64,000 nucleotides of DNA from Nephrocerus scutellatus (taxonomy: Eukaryota > Arthropoda > Insecta > Diptera > Pipunculidae), in assembly GCA_947095585.1 (NCBI GenBank), contig OX352763.1, positions 109,037,908-109,101,907 of the forward strand. The letters run 5' to 3'. Position 1 is the stretch's first letter. Every line of letters begins with the position of its first letter. Below, piece after piece: positions 10,178-20,329 of the stretch. A model generated the notes under the pieces. That model was not told the DNA's origin, searched no databases, and saw only the letters and a list, made by a program, of their open reading frames with translations. The position numbers were made by a program, and so were the translations under genes.

Positions 10178-10560
10178 CTGTGAAGACAGACAAGAAAAAA
10201 CGAAAAGTTTATCAGCAAAAGTTTTGCCTGTTTGGCATAAGAGAAATGAATGAATTAAAGGAGTTTAGTTCGGGAAAGAATTGTCATGGATTACAATCCT
10301 GTGTTGCCTGACAACAATTTGCAAATTTCGAGAAATTCTTTTTGGATCTTTGAAAAAATAAAATAAAAATTGACAAAAAAGTAATAGAACGGATAAAAAT
10401 TAATGTCGCTCAAAATATCTAGAATAAATACAGGCCAACACTCATTGTTGTTTTTTTGAAGTAGAAATCCACAACTAATTTGTGAGTTTCGTATATTGGC
10501 AGCACTGTATCAAACAGCTGTCAATAAGGGTATGTGTCAAACAATTCAACATAAGCTGCA
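10178..10560. other. Intron sequence next to the last Tweety exon
   Basis: Part of the 5-kb GC-AG intron. AT-rich, no protein-like frame. Confidence 0.6.
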
Positions 10561-11010
10561 TTTTATTTTCCAAGGAATAAGGAATTCGAATGTCAAAACC
10601 ATCCAAAACCAGCCAAACAGCAGGTTTTCCAATTCCAAAGAAGGAATTCGACAGTGCAATTGTTGTTGTAATTCCTATTTACGAAATGGATCGCTTAACC
10701 ACCATGGAAAGAGAAGAATTTGCGCAGATTGGGTGTTAGAGCAGCAGGAAGGTTGACGATGATTTTTCAAAGAAAATCTTCTTTTCTGGTGAGGTACATT
10801 TCCACCTCTATGGGTAAATTAATAAGCAGAGTTACCGCATGCTTGCATGAAAAATTCCAAGGTCTCATTATTTCACGCTCTGGTAATGTCGGTTGACCGC
10901 CAAGATAGATCATGCAACTTAACGTCGTTGTACATTTATTTGTGTGGTTAGAAACGACTCCACGTTTCTACGTTTTTTTTTAAAGAAAGTTCGGAAACTT
11001 AAGTTGGATT
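10560..11010 (+). pseudogene. Degenerate Tc1/mariner-like transposase fragment
   Basis: Read with frameshifts, the segment gives RRICADWVLEQQEG, then VDDDFSKKIFFSGEVHFHLY and INKQSYR, and near the end CNLTSLYIYLCG, matching the DWSLNQL, FSGEAHF.LNGYVNKQNCR and CDLTPLDYFLWG blocks of the intact copy at 61-1146. The middle of the core is deleted. It shares the unusual Gly in place of the first catalytic Asp. Confidence 0.65.
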
Positions 11011-11023
11011 ATTTTCAACCTCG

Positions 11024-11095
11024 TACGCTTGTGTCAAAACTGTCAAATTTAAATAATCTTTCTTATGTATATTTGACAGTTTTGACACTAGCGTA
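11024..11095. repeat. Near-perfect 25-bp inverted repeat (hairpin)
   Basis: The arms 11024-11048 and 11071-11095 are complementary with a single mismatch (TACGCT, one mismatch, then GTGTCAAAACTGTCAAAT), with a 22-base spacer. It could be the remains of head-to-head transposon ends (TGTCAAAACTGTCAAA also resembles the sequence at 1-20) or a mini foldback element. Confidence 0.8.
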
Positions 11096-11850
11096 AAGGT
11101 GTGAATGTGCATTTCAGTTAAATGTTAAAGCATGAATTATAATGGACATTTGCCAGCGTAGCACGCATAAGCGAATTTGCGAACACACAGAAAGTGTATC
11201 GTGTGGTTATAATATAGTTCAGCTCCGATTCGTTAAGTTTTCGTTCACTTTCGCGCGCCTAGACGCGATTCAGGTTGTTCTTTACATTCGAAAATTTGAC
11301 ATTTATCTTTTTGATACGAAAGAGTAAAATTTTTGCTGTTGATTGTTACTCAGCAGCCATCTTTTTTTTGTGATTTATAATGTGTGCATGATTTCCGTCA
11401 GCTTGTGGTAAATATTAAACGCGAGCGCAGCTGAAGTCCAAAAATTTGGACATGAATGATGGTTTGACAATTAACCTAAACTTATAATCTAATGCCTTTT
11501 TTAAATGCTCTATATTCAACTCGCGTGCCCTTTTTTTTTGCTGGCTGGCTCAGGCTGGTGTAATCTTGTACTATAGTATATTACATAACGAGCGAGGAAA
11601 GTGGACGTGGACACATCTAACGAGCACGATCAGCACTTTTCAGCGAGTAATGAACGCTATTTTTCACACGACCATAACAATTTCTCTGCTAAACTGCTCA
11701 TGCGCAATGCAAAACTACTGTGGCAATGTGTGTTCGCTGAGAGTGCAATAAATAGCAAGAGTATTTTCTATGTTAACATACAAGTGTGGATAATGCCTAC
11801 TTTCGAGGGTAGGTTATAGCGTTGGAAACAGTCACTTTTGTCTATGGTCG
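11096..11850. other. Intron stretch without recognised feature
   Basis: Short frames only, none protein-like. No repeat recognised. Confidence 0.5.
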
Positions 11851-11940
11851 TGTAAAAAATTTTTAACACACTTCCTAAAGTCCGGTTTTATTTAAACTTT
11901 GCATAGTGCGTATCTCCCATTAGAGAATTTACATGAAGAT
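11851..11940. repeat. Interspersed repeat family A, copy 1
   Basis: It holds TTTTTAACACACTTCC, then GGTTTTATTTAAACTTTGCA, then CTCCCATTAGAGAATTTACA. The first half matches 55580-55640; the second half matches, inverted, 30380-30410 and 46300-46330. Confidence 0.65.
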
Positions 11941-11989
11941 TTTGTAATGACAAAACTTAGGCATCAAATTTCGTCTTACACCCACTTGC

Positions 11990-12450
11990 TCGAAAATTTG
12001 TGCATCAAATTTCGTCGTACACCCACTGTGCGCACAGGAACAAGACAAAACCAGGATAGCAACACTCTAACACTTGACTGCGCCAAGCGAAGTTCGAAGG
12101 TGGCAAAATGTGGAATGGAAGCATTTCATACGTCCAAAGGCGCACAACCGAAGGAGAAACAACAACAACACGAGAGAGCTGAGAGAGCTGCAAAGCTACA
12201 AAGCTGAAATGTCCACCAGGAGGCAAAACTTATAAAAGGAAAGACACAAGAAGAATTGCTCTCTTTCCTGCGACATCTGTTCACTCTGGCAACAAGACAA
12301 CAAGAAACGGTAAGTGAGCGTAAACACCTAAAGGAGAATATCAGCACTACAACCGACATATTCGACACCAAAGCTTCCAACGAAGCCAAAGACGGAGGAA
12401 TTTTTAAGGCGGGATACGAGACAACCAACATTGGTCGGCGCTAGAATCAG
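11990..12450 (+). mobile_element. Possible LTR or promoter-leader remnant of an LTR retrotransposon
   Basis: A TATAAAA box (12231-12237) is followed by a splice-donor-like GGTAAGTG (12308) and a terminal ...AACCAACA at 12430. TTGGTCGGCGCTAGAATCAG comes directly after, the position of a tRNA primer-binding site (TGG...). No second LTR or gag-pol frame was found, so this would be a solo or truncated piece. Confidence 0.25.
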
Positions 12451-12489
12451 GTGAGCCAAATTCCCCAGCGAGTTAGCATTAATATCCCC

Positions 12490-12850
12490 TCTCTTGTCTC
12501 GAGACTCTGGCGGGCCTTATAAGACTCCATCTCGAGACCCTGAAAACCTCGGTAGGGAGAGGTTCCTCTTTGTTAGATGTAGAAATCCTTCGAACTCAGG
12601 ACTCTGGCGGTCCTTGTAGGACTCCATCCTTAGGTTCGATTTCTCGTAGGCCCGAGTTTTCCCCATTTAGTAGAGAGTGAACAGTAAAAGATCTGCTGCT
12701 CTCTACTAAATCTAGTTTCAAATCTCTTTTCTTGGTTTCGAGACTTTGGCGGGCCTTATAGGACTCCATCTCGAGACCCTAAAAACCTCGATAGGGAGAC
12801 CCTTGAGGTCTTTTGATGGTCTTTTGGGGTCTTTGGGAGATCTCTTTGTC
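12490..12850. repeat. Imperfect tandem repeat with 13-bp inverted repeat inside
   Basis: GACTYTGGCGGKCCTTRTARGACTCCATC occurs at about 12503, 12601 and 12744, mostly followed by CTCGAGACCC-like sequence. Between copies 2 and 3, ATTTAGTAGAGAG (12665-12677) is perfectly inverted at 12699-12711. The right end changes into GGTCTTTTGGGGTCTTTGGG minisatellite. Confidence 0.75.
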
Positions 12851-13169
12851 CACAACATCAAAGAATCTTCACTTCAACTACGCGTAAAAGTGGCACGCAC
12901 TATTTTTTATTTGTTTTGTTGCCTGGCGCGTAAGCAAACAACGCTGACAATTGACCATGCAAGAGGCATCAATTTTCAAGTTTAATGCCGCAAAAACTGA
13001 TTTGTTCATTATAACCGCGAATGCAAACCTCATTAGAAACTGCAAGCACTTAAAGTCTAAGAGCGTGGCTACACAGGCATGGGAATGAAAGTCATGCCCA
13101 TGAACGTTGTGGCTACACTTAGCGAAGCATTTGTTGGTGTTTATGTGTATCATAAAAATCAAAAAAAAA

Positions 13170-13450
13170 AATGTAGAATCATAAAAAGACCTCCGAAATA
13201 CCCACAAAGGAATCACAAAAGACCCGCTAAAAAACCCTCAAAAGACCCCGAAAAGATCCCCAAAAGGACCCCCAAACATCCCCAAAATATCCCCCAAAAG
13301 CCCACCAAAAGACCCCCAAAAGATCCCATTAAAGATCCCACAAAAGATTCTGATCCGAAAAAGACCTTCAAAAGATCCTCAAAACACTTCCCAAAAGACC
13401 CCTAGAAGACACCAAAAATACCCTTAAAAAGAGCCCCAAAAGACATTTAA
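13170..13450. repeat. AAAAGACCCCC minisatellite
   Basis: About 25 degenerate 10-12 base units of the type CCCAAAAGACCC/CCAAAAGATCCC. It is the reverse complement of the GGGTCTTTTGG-type unit seen at 12.8, 51-53 and 54.9 kb. Confidence 0.85.
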
Positions 13451-15204
13451 AAGACCACTGAATTGGTATTCATCACAGTTTAAGAACCACTTTGTCCGTG
13501 ATGGAGATAGCCAATAAGTATATAACTATGGATGCGACAATGATATCGGTCATGTCATTTATGTAACCCCCTCATAACATCAGCTTTGGTGGGGCTTGGA
13601 GCGCATGAGATGTCTGAGCAATACAGAAAACTATGAATTCGACATTAATATCTGTCATTTCATATGACAGCCCCTTCCAACGAAAGCATTTAGTGATTCT
13701 GGGGGTGTCTTACCCCCGCAGTATTTGATTCCAGATTGTAAGTCATATGCGTACTAAGCTTAGTTGAAATTGCTCCAGGCGTTTCAGAGTTGTGCTGGTA
13801 CTATATTCCTATACTTACAGGTATATATGTACATATGTATATGTAACTACATTTATGACATATTCTATATCTATATCTTATCTATATTCCACTACAATTC
13901 CATTCAAACGTCCTCCATTCCTCTATTCACTGCACAAATCTTCAACTGGCAATCAGTTGAACTTAAGTAATGACAAAAACTTGTGATGCAGTCAAACTAT
14001 TCCATCAAGAAACTTCCAGGAAAAGTATGTCACTCAGAGTTCAGAGCAAACTGTGAAAGAGGTATACATTGTGTGTTTATTTTAGATAGGGTTGGGGCTT
14101 TGTTTATATTTCCTCTGTGCCAACTAATTGCAATTACGTTACATCACTTACTTCGTTACAGAAGTTCTTACTTGGAAGTCCACTCAAAGGACTTTGTGAA
14201 TCCGTCTGGCCAAAAGGTTTTTTTTTGGAAACTTTGCTCTTTGTATTTTTAGGTAAACTATTGAAGTACATACAAAAGTTGAGAAGCCAAATTGCTGCAG
14301 CAGTTCGAAAACGTATAAGCTCAAATGCTATACGAGTAAGCAACGATCTTAATATTACACAAAATTGTGTTGTGTAGTTTTAATAACAAAATTAGGAAGC
14401 AGAAATCTTTAGCAACGCTGTCGGAAAACACAGCTTACATGACAACACTTCTGGAGACGGACTAAGACTGGTTGACCCATCATAACCTAACCTATGCCCT
14501 ATAGTTATACTCATTAATCTCCAAATATGGTCTAAGAAAGAAACTCCATTATCCACATAAGCACACACACACACAACAAACAAAATTTTGTACGCTTTTG
14601 GCATAAACTAAAAAAATGATAATAATTAAGAAAAATAATATTATAAAAAATAATAATTTTATTCTTCTCAATGTTGAAATTATGTTAATAAAAACCAAAA
14701 TATGTTACAAACACAACGCAAAATTAAAAAATAAAATAAAAAAAGAGGCCTAACAAAAAGGAAAAGAAAAAAAATCAGTAAATGATGTTTTTTTAAAAAT
14801 TAATGCTCTCTTTATTTAAAAAAAAACTTTGTAATATTCAGTATGAGGTGCAAAAAATTAAAATCGAAATGATGACGATGTGTGCCGATGGCTTATCGAG
14901 TGCTTTGTATGCTTTGTTGTTTTGTGGTTGTTGTGGTTGCCGTTGATTATCGTGAGTCAAAAATGCAGCGGTTGTGTGTGGTGTGCATATTTAGTTAATA
15001 GAATAAAAATGATTTTTTTTTATTTAAAGAAAAAAATGACACGAAAATGCCAAAAAGAAACCAATCAGAGGAGAAAAACTAAAGAGAAATTCTACGAAAA
15101 TTATGAAATATGGAAATTTAAAAAAAAAAAAACTAACTAAAATGAATAATACATAAATGAAAATTCATGAATGGCAAAACAAGAAAAAAAATAAAAAAAG
15201 GAAA
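13451..15204. other. Remaining part of the GC-AG intron
   Basis: No recognised gene. It contains A-rich low-complexity sequence from 14600 to 15200 and a minus-strand AATAAA at 14816-14811 that could end the short Tweety transcript. Confidence 0.5.
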
Positions 15205-15220
15205 TTAATAAAAGCCATGC
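15205..15220 (-). CDS. Alternative short C-terminus (unspliced read-on, HGFY stop)
   Basis: Continuing past the GC donor gives codons for His-Gly-Phe-Tyr and a TAA. A minus-strand AATAAA at 14816-14811, about 390 bases on, could serve as poly(A) signal for such a transcript. This is inference; no transcript data are available here. Confidence 0.4.
15219..15220 (-). promoter_or_regulatory. Non-canonical GC splice donor
   Basis: The exon/intron junction reads ACAAG/GCATGG on the minus strand, paired with the CTTCACAG acceptor ending at 10178; intron length 5043 nt. GC-AG introns are a minor class in which weak U1 pairing often goes with alternative use. The call rests on phase (two bases plus one) and on the fit of the resulting protein. 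Confidence 0.65.
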
Positions 15221-15562
15221 CTTGTGCCATGCACCACAACATCATAACCAGGCGGTGGAGATGAGTTTCCATCACCACCACAACTAGCATTAGGAGTAGT
15301 GTTGTATGCCAACCCTGTTCTCATTGCAGCTGTGCCATTGCGGTGAGATCCCATCGGACCGAGAGTGCTGCCTCCTCCTACTACGCCACCACCGCTGCTG
15401 TTGCTGTTGGCAACCAAACTGTGCGCCTGTTGATGGTGCAGAAGTGTTCGATTGATTGTACCCGAAACGATGGGCGGCGCTGTCGATGCAATTGTTGGAT
15501 TCGGTGCCGACGAAACTGGGAAGAGCGGTGTCGTCTCGGATTTGTCGACTTCAATTGGATGT
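15221..15562 (-). CDS. Tweety exon: proximal cytosolic tail, ending at a GC donor
   Basis: The acceptor CATTTCAG ends at 15563. The first base completes a Lys codon, then HPIEVDKSETTPLFPVSSAP and a Ser/Asn/Gly-rich tail ending PPPGYDVVVHGT plus two bases. No GT downstream has the phase (two bases over) needed for the next exon. ACAAG followed by GCATGG does, and yields HGT-R-NSGHHTL. If not spliced here, the frame adds R-HGFY and stops at TAA 15207-15205. Confidence 0.8.
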
Positions 15563-15619
15563 CTGAAATGATAGAGAAAAAAATGTCGTTTGATTATTTT
15601 TGTTCTCAAAGAGAGTTTT

Positions 15620-16600
15620 AATTTTAAGCGTTGGCTGCAATGTCTGAGTGACATTTTTTTGTTTTTTGAGAATTTTTATTTTATTTTAAGATTTTATTGA
15701 TTGTAAATTTTACTTATTAACCTATAAACGTCTAATTTTTAGCAAAAATTACTGAAAATGAGAAAAGTTTTGACATTTATATGTCACACCATCAAAAAAA
15801 GTCTTTATCTGAGAGTAATCCTTTTTTATTTTAAGTGTTGGCAGCAATGTCTGAGTGACAGAAAACTAGCGCTTATGTCAAAATGATAAACAAATAATAC
15901 TTTTGGGAGAGTTTTTTCATTTAAATATTTTACTAAAGAAAAGTTTTGAAATTTAGCTGTCAAACCATCAAATAAAAAAAAGTCGTTTTCTCAAAGAGAG
16001 TATTACTTTATTATTTTAGGTGTTGGCAGCAATCTCTGAGTGACAGAAAACCAGCGCTTATTTCAAAATGAGAAACAAATAATAGTTATTGGAGTTTTTA
16101 GTTTTTTTAATTATTTTATTGAATGTAACTTTTAGAGACTCAGCCTGTAAATGTCTAATTTTAAGCAAAAATTTGTGCAAAGGAGAAAAGTTTTGACATT
16201 TATATGTCACACTATCAAAAACAGTATTTTTATCAGAGAGTATTACTTTATTATTTTAAGTGAATGTCTGAGTGACAGCAAACCAGAGCTTATGTCAAAA
16301 TGGTAAATAAATAATACTTTTGGGAGAGTTTATTTAATTAAAGAAAACTTTTGAATATTATCTATCAAACCATCAAATAAAAAAAGTGTTTTTCTAAAAG
16401 AGAGTATTACTTTTTTATTTTAGGTGTTGGCAGCAATATCTGAGTGACAGAAAACCAGCGTTTATTACAAAATGATAAACAAATAATTGTTTTTGGAGAG
16501 TTTTTTATTTTATTTAAATATTTTATTGATTGTTAATTTTACGAATCAGCCAGTAAATGTCTAATTTTTAGCAAAAAATTTTGCAAAATGAGAATTATAA
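15620..16600. repeat. Five-unit diverged tandem repeat in a Tweety intron
   Basis: The motif TGTTGGCAGCAATGTCTGAG and the following TGACAGAAAAC.AGCGCTTAT recur at about 15625, 15836, 16020, 16262 and 16426, spaced 165-240 bases. Units also share ATAAACAAATAAT.CTTTTGGGAGAG and TTTTGACATTTATATGTCA. Spacing differs through insertions and deletions. Confidence 0.8.
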
Positions 16601-17170
16601 ACGAGTTTGAAACGGCAAACAACAATCTACAGCTAACTTCACGTGTATCAAAAAAAAATGGGGCGTCCTAATTCAAGTCATTTACTTAAAAACTAAATTG
16701 CACTTATTATCTGTATAGTCTTAGTCAATTGTGAGGAATACATTGGTATATTCTAGACCACCTCATTGGAAAAAGATATGGCCAACATACTGAACCCTGA
16801 GGCACATGAAAAGATGATGAAGTTTGTATTTGAGTCTGCTGCCTACTACTGCTGACAGTTTGGAAACACAGCACCGCGATTTTTAAAGTGGTTTTTAACT
16901 CTCAAGACTTTCTGGCTGGATGAATGTTTAGATCCAAGTCGAAATTGTTCATTTAGGGATAATGTTATTACTGTGTGGTGGGTTGGGCCCACAGCCTTTT
17001 AAGGCTTAAGGAAGTAAGGAAGTAGTCATTCTTGTCTTCATGTGTCTGTCAATTATTTAGTTCTTTGGACTAACATTATGGTCTAACATTAAAATGGGTG
17101 TTAGCAAAGGTAGACGCGACAATGGCTGCTTCTTCTTTTCTGGTTTTGGTTACATTAAACAATATTTTTA
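16601..17170. other. Intron stretch without recognised feature
   Basis: No frame with protein-like composition and no clear repeat. Confidence 0.5.
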
Positions 17171-17174
17171 TAAA

Positions 17175-17595
17175 TTTCCAAAAAGGTCTAGTGGACGTTG
17201 ACAAAGTCGACTTTGTTCCATTTATTTCTACCAAAATTACGCAAGGCATTACGTTGAACAATAAATCATCCTAGCGGATAAATTTCATACCAAATATACA
17301 ACTAATATGACGTTTAACAATGAACCCGCCTGGCGGATGAATTGTAAAGCGAACATAAAACCAATTTGATGTTTATGATTGTAAGTTTCCAAAAAAATCG
17401 AGTGGACTTTGACTTTGTTCCATTTATTTCTACCAAAATTACGCATTACGTTTATCAATAAATCCTCCTAGCAGATAAATTTTATACGGAATGTACAACT
17501 AATTTGACGTTTAACAATAAACCCGCCTGGCGGATAAATTTTAAAGTGAAAATGCAACCAATTTGACGTTTGTGACGTGCGTAGTAAATTTCCTC
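17175..17595. repeat. Two-level tandem repeat (about 211 bp with ~62 bp subunits)
   Basis: TTTCCAAAAA...AGTGGACTTTGACTTTGTTCC and the following ATTTATTTCTACCAAAATTA start at 17175 and again at 17386. Inside each copy, a unit with CCTAGCGGATAAATT...CAACTAATTTGACGTTTAACAAT is repeated about every 62 bases (CCTGGCGGAT, CCTAGCAGAT). Confidence 0.8.
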
Positions 17596-17667
17596 TGATG
17601 AGAAAAATCGCAAATGTCATATAGGTATGTAATTTTATGTAACACAGTACCAACTTTTAATACTCAC

Positions 17668-17940
17668 TTCTTTGTTAAATAAATCCACGCATGCGAATCG
17701 GCATACACCAGTATTGTCAGCAAAAAAGAGGTCAACAGACCGGCGACCATCATCAGACTTAGGCCAAGTAGACCACCACCGCAGAGTCCCCTCAAAGCTT
17801 CGGCATAATGTTTATCAATAGCGCGACGATCAAGCGTCGCCGATAGCACTGTCAGATTACGTTTCGTCTCCTCCAGATCCATGTCCATGCGTTCGAGTGT
17901 TGAACGAATATCAATTCGTGGGTATGCCTCTTGGCTCATT
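17668..17940 (-). CDS. Tweety exon: end of loop 2 and TM5
   Basis: The acceptor CCATTCCAG ends at 17941 and the donor GTGAGT begins at 17667. The first base completes an Arg codon; two bases are left over at the end. The product has a helical loop (IDIRSTLERMDMDLEETKRN), the family signature HYAEALRGLCGGGLLGL, and a hydrophobic TM5 (LSLMMVAGLLTSFLLTILVY) followed by the cytosolic AWIYLTKK. Exon order and phases agree with both neighbours. Confidence 0.93.
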
Positions 17941-18006
17941 CTGGAATGGGGAAATAACCAATAATTTGGGAAAAATGTTTGCAAATAAAAAATTTCCAGT
18001 ACAAAC

Positions 18007-18125
18007 CTTGAAACCAAATAAACTGATTCCCGGGCACGTTCCACCAAGTCTCGAGATTCGTTCAGCCGTAGAATAAAACGATTCCTTAGTGTACCACAAT
18101 TTAGGAAATAAACGTATGGGCTTCG
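18007..18125 (-). CDS. Tweety exon: second extracellular loop
   Basis: The acceptor TTTTCACAG ends at 18126; the donor GTTTGT begins at 18006. It starts in phase 0 and leaves two bases of a codon. The product runs RSPYVYFLNCGTLRNRFILR then LNESRDLVERARESVYLVS. The cysteine and the ..F..RL..S...V pattern match the loop between TM4 and TM5 of TTYH proteins. NES is a possible N-glycosylation site. Confidence 0.88.
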
Positions 18126-18129
18126 CTGT

Positions 18130-18710
18130 GAAAAGAAAATAAAAGGAATTGTTATTATTTTTATAGGAATGATGATGGTGATGAGCAACACGGACGGACA
18201 GCCATAACAACTAACTTTTCAAGAAGAAACTAAAGGTTTGTTTGATTGCTCTTATGTGTGTTCCTTTTCCCAAACCAGAGGTTAATAGTTTCCTTGTAGT
18301 TTACCCCACCCTCCATATTATCACTTTCCACTTTGGCTCTGGTTTGTTTGGTAAATATTTGGAAGGATGCATGACTCCACATTGAATGAAAGTACACACC
18401 GATGCACACAAAGGACACTTTGCACATTCTCAACTAAACTTTTTCTCGTGCCAAATACGAATTGCGGTCCGTACTTGTGTATATGTAGGTAACAAAGCAA
18501 TAGCGAGAGATTTTAATGCAAAATACACACACATACGCATATGTAACACTGTAGAAGCGTCTGTGCTGAAGATGAGCACATAGCACTAGGATTTTACACT
18601 CAAGCAATCCTAAGGATTTTCCATTTACGCTGAAATTACTGAATGCGTTCCAATTTGCAATTGGGTCGGGATCAATAACAATTTTAACTAACGATAAGTA
18701 CCAACTATTT
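18130..18710. other. Intron stretch without recognised feature
   Basis: Start of the 11.6-kb Tweety intron as read left to right. No gene seen. Confidence 0.5.
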
Positions 18711-18715
18711 TACTG

Positions 18716-19025
18716 TTAACAGATGCATTCCGCCCATTCTCGAACCCATTCGTAATACCCGTGCCTCAACTCGAGCCCACGGCTCCACCATTAGGCCTGT
18801 CTTCGGACGTGCTAACCAATTCAGAGATTCCTTCTTTAGCCGCACAATAGTTATAAGGAAGGAATTGCCCGATTCTGTGTTTCCGCATGTGTATTATCTG
18901 CAGTCATTTAAGACACACGTGGATAGACATCTCATCTTTTCCTCTCCCTAATTTCCTATCGCCCACGCTGTGCTTAGCATTATAAGGGTGGAAATCCCTT
19001 TAGCGTGTGTACATTATAAAAAAAA
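18716..19025 (+). pseudogene. LINE ORF2 C-terminal remnant
   Basis: One frame gives RASTRAHGSTIRPVFGRANQ, then FRDSFFSRTIVIRKELPDSV and FKTHVDRHLIF: the usual C-terminal block (SFFPRT...WN.LP..VFP......FK...HL) of a non-LTR retrotransposon family. It ends in TTTAGCGTGTGTACATTATA followed by an A-run. The same end occurs, inverted, at 30895-31260 and in part at 45795-45885. Confidence 0.65.
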
Positions 19026-19344
19026 ACATTACAGTTGTTTTCAAAGCTATGACAGCACCATTTTCTCACAAGAAACAGTCAACATTTTTTTAAAGAGTAA
19101 AGTTGAAAAGTGAAATAAGTAAATTGTAATATACAACAAAAACGTATACGTTTTGAAGCCGTTTTTTGTTCGCTTCCATGACATTTTTGAATATTTGTCG
19201 TGGCATTTCTCTCCAAAGAGTTTTTATCTCGTAAACCCTCTTCTTATAACCGAGTCATGGAAATGCTCCGCTTTTCTTTTAATTTTCTACTCGATTTCTG
19301 CTCAGTTATGTTTAGGGGTTAACAGTTTGGTGGTAAGAATATCC

Positions 19345-19510
19345 TGAAAGTCACTTGGGTATCTCCTGATGGAGCCACTCGCAACTGGATAGACCATGTG
19401 CTGATAGACCGCCGTCACAATCCGAACCTGAAGACGGTGCAAATGCTGACACGACTATGTAGATTGACCATGACAAATGTTATAAGCCAAGTAAAGATCT
19501 CAGGATAACT
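19345..19510 (+). pseudogene. Chimeric RTE-like LINE fragment (endonuclease joined to RT)
   Basis: TWVSPDGATRNWIDHVLIDR (C-terminal part of an AP endonuclease domain) is joined within a few codons to LTRLCRLTMTNVISQVKIS, which in the copy at 40.6-42.9 kb is several hundred codons further on. An internal deletion is the simplest explanation. Confidence 0.65.
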
Positions 19511-19528
19511 ATCAACCCCAAACAACAT

Positions 19529-20036
19529 CTATACGGGCTCCAACAAAAGACAACTAGCTTTGGTATAAACATAATTTATATGCCGTTCAAAAGAAAGGCT
19601 CTTGTCAAATATTACTCCAAGATGTTTAAATTGCCCAACTCTTGGAAGCATATAGTTATTTAAAGTATTAACAGCTAAAATAGGAAATTTAATTCTATGA
19701 AAAGTAGTATAAGCAGCCTTAGTAATATTTAAGGTGAGCTCATTTTTATCACACCTATATGAAAACCGATTTAAATCGATCTGAAAGCGTTCGTAATTAT
19801 CGAAATTACTTATACTAGCCAAAGATTTAAGATCATCGATATATTTCAGACATGGATAAAATTCTAAAGTCATCGGTAAATCATTAACCACAAGCAAAAA
19901 GAGAACAGGGCCCAGATGAGATCCTTCAGGTACCCCAGAAGAGATATTTATTTGCCTGGAAAACAAATCTCCGATAAGAAATTTATGTGAACGACCAAAT
20001 AAGTCTTCACTCCTCATACCCACGCTTGATAGAGAT
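19529..20036 (-). pseudogene. Jockey-like LINE reverse transcriptase fragment
   Basis: About 160 open codons with GVPEGSHLGPVLFLLVVNDL (RT fingers/palm), YIDDLK at the catalytic position (normally YADD) and HLGVIFDKSLSFERHI (thumb). The first Asp of the metal pair is present, but the Ala just before it has become Ile. Both ends are truncated. Confidence 0.75.
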
Positions 20037-20159
20037 ATCGCTTACTCATTTCATTGTTTTGTTAGTGTTAATAGATCATTCCATTCTTCACTCCATTTAT
20101 TCTTCTCATTGATGAAGACTTGAAGTCTTTTTTTTTGATGCTTGTGTTACTCTCTAAGT

Positions 20160-20225
20160 TTCGCACCCATAGAAAAGTACTGATTTTACGCTCGAGTGGA
20201 AGATGTTAATTTTGGTGCGTCTTGA
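20160..20225 (-). pseudogene. RTE-like LINE C-terminal scrap
   Basis: KINIFHSSVKSVLFYGCET, the ..KSVLLYGCETW motif of RTE-type LINE ORFs, then broken. Confidence 0.4.
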
Positions 20226-20329
20226 TATTACTCGCCATCGCCATATTTTTTATTCAGTTTGAAATATGCATACGCGGCTGTATTAATGTGTGAAGATATA
20301 CCGGCTTCAGTTCCGGTAAAATCTTCAGT

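Noticed and set aside
12126..12444. Two ~100-codon frames as small genes
   Set aside because: No motif, and the region has promoter-leader features of a retroelement rather than coding composition.
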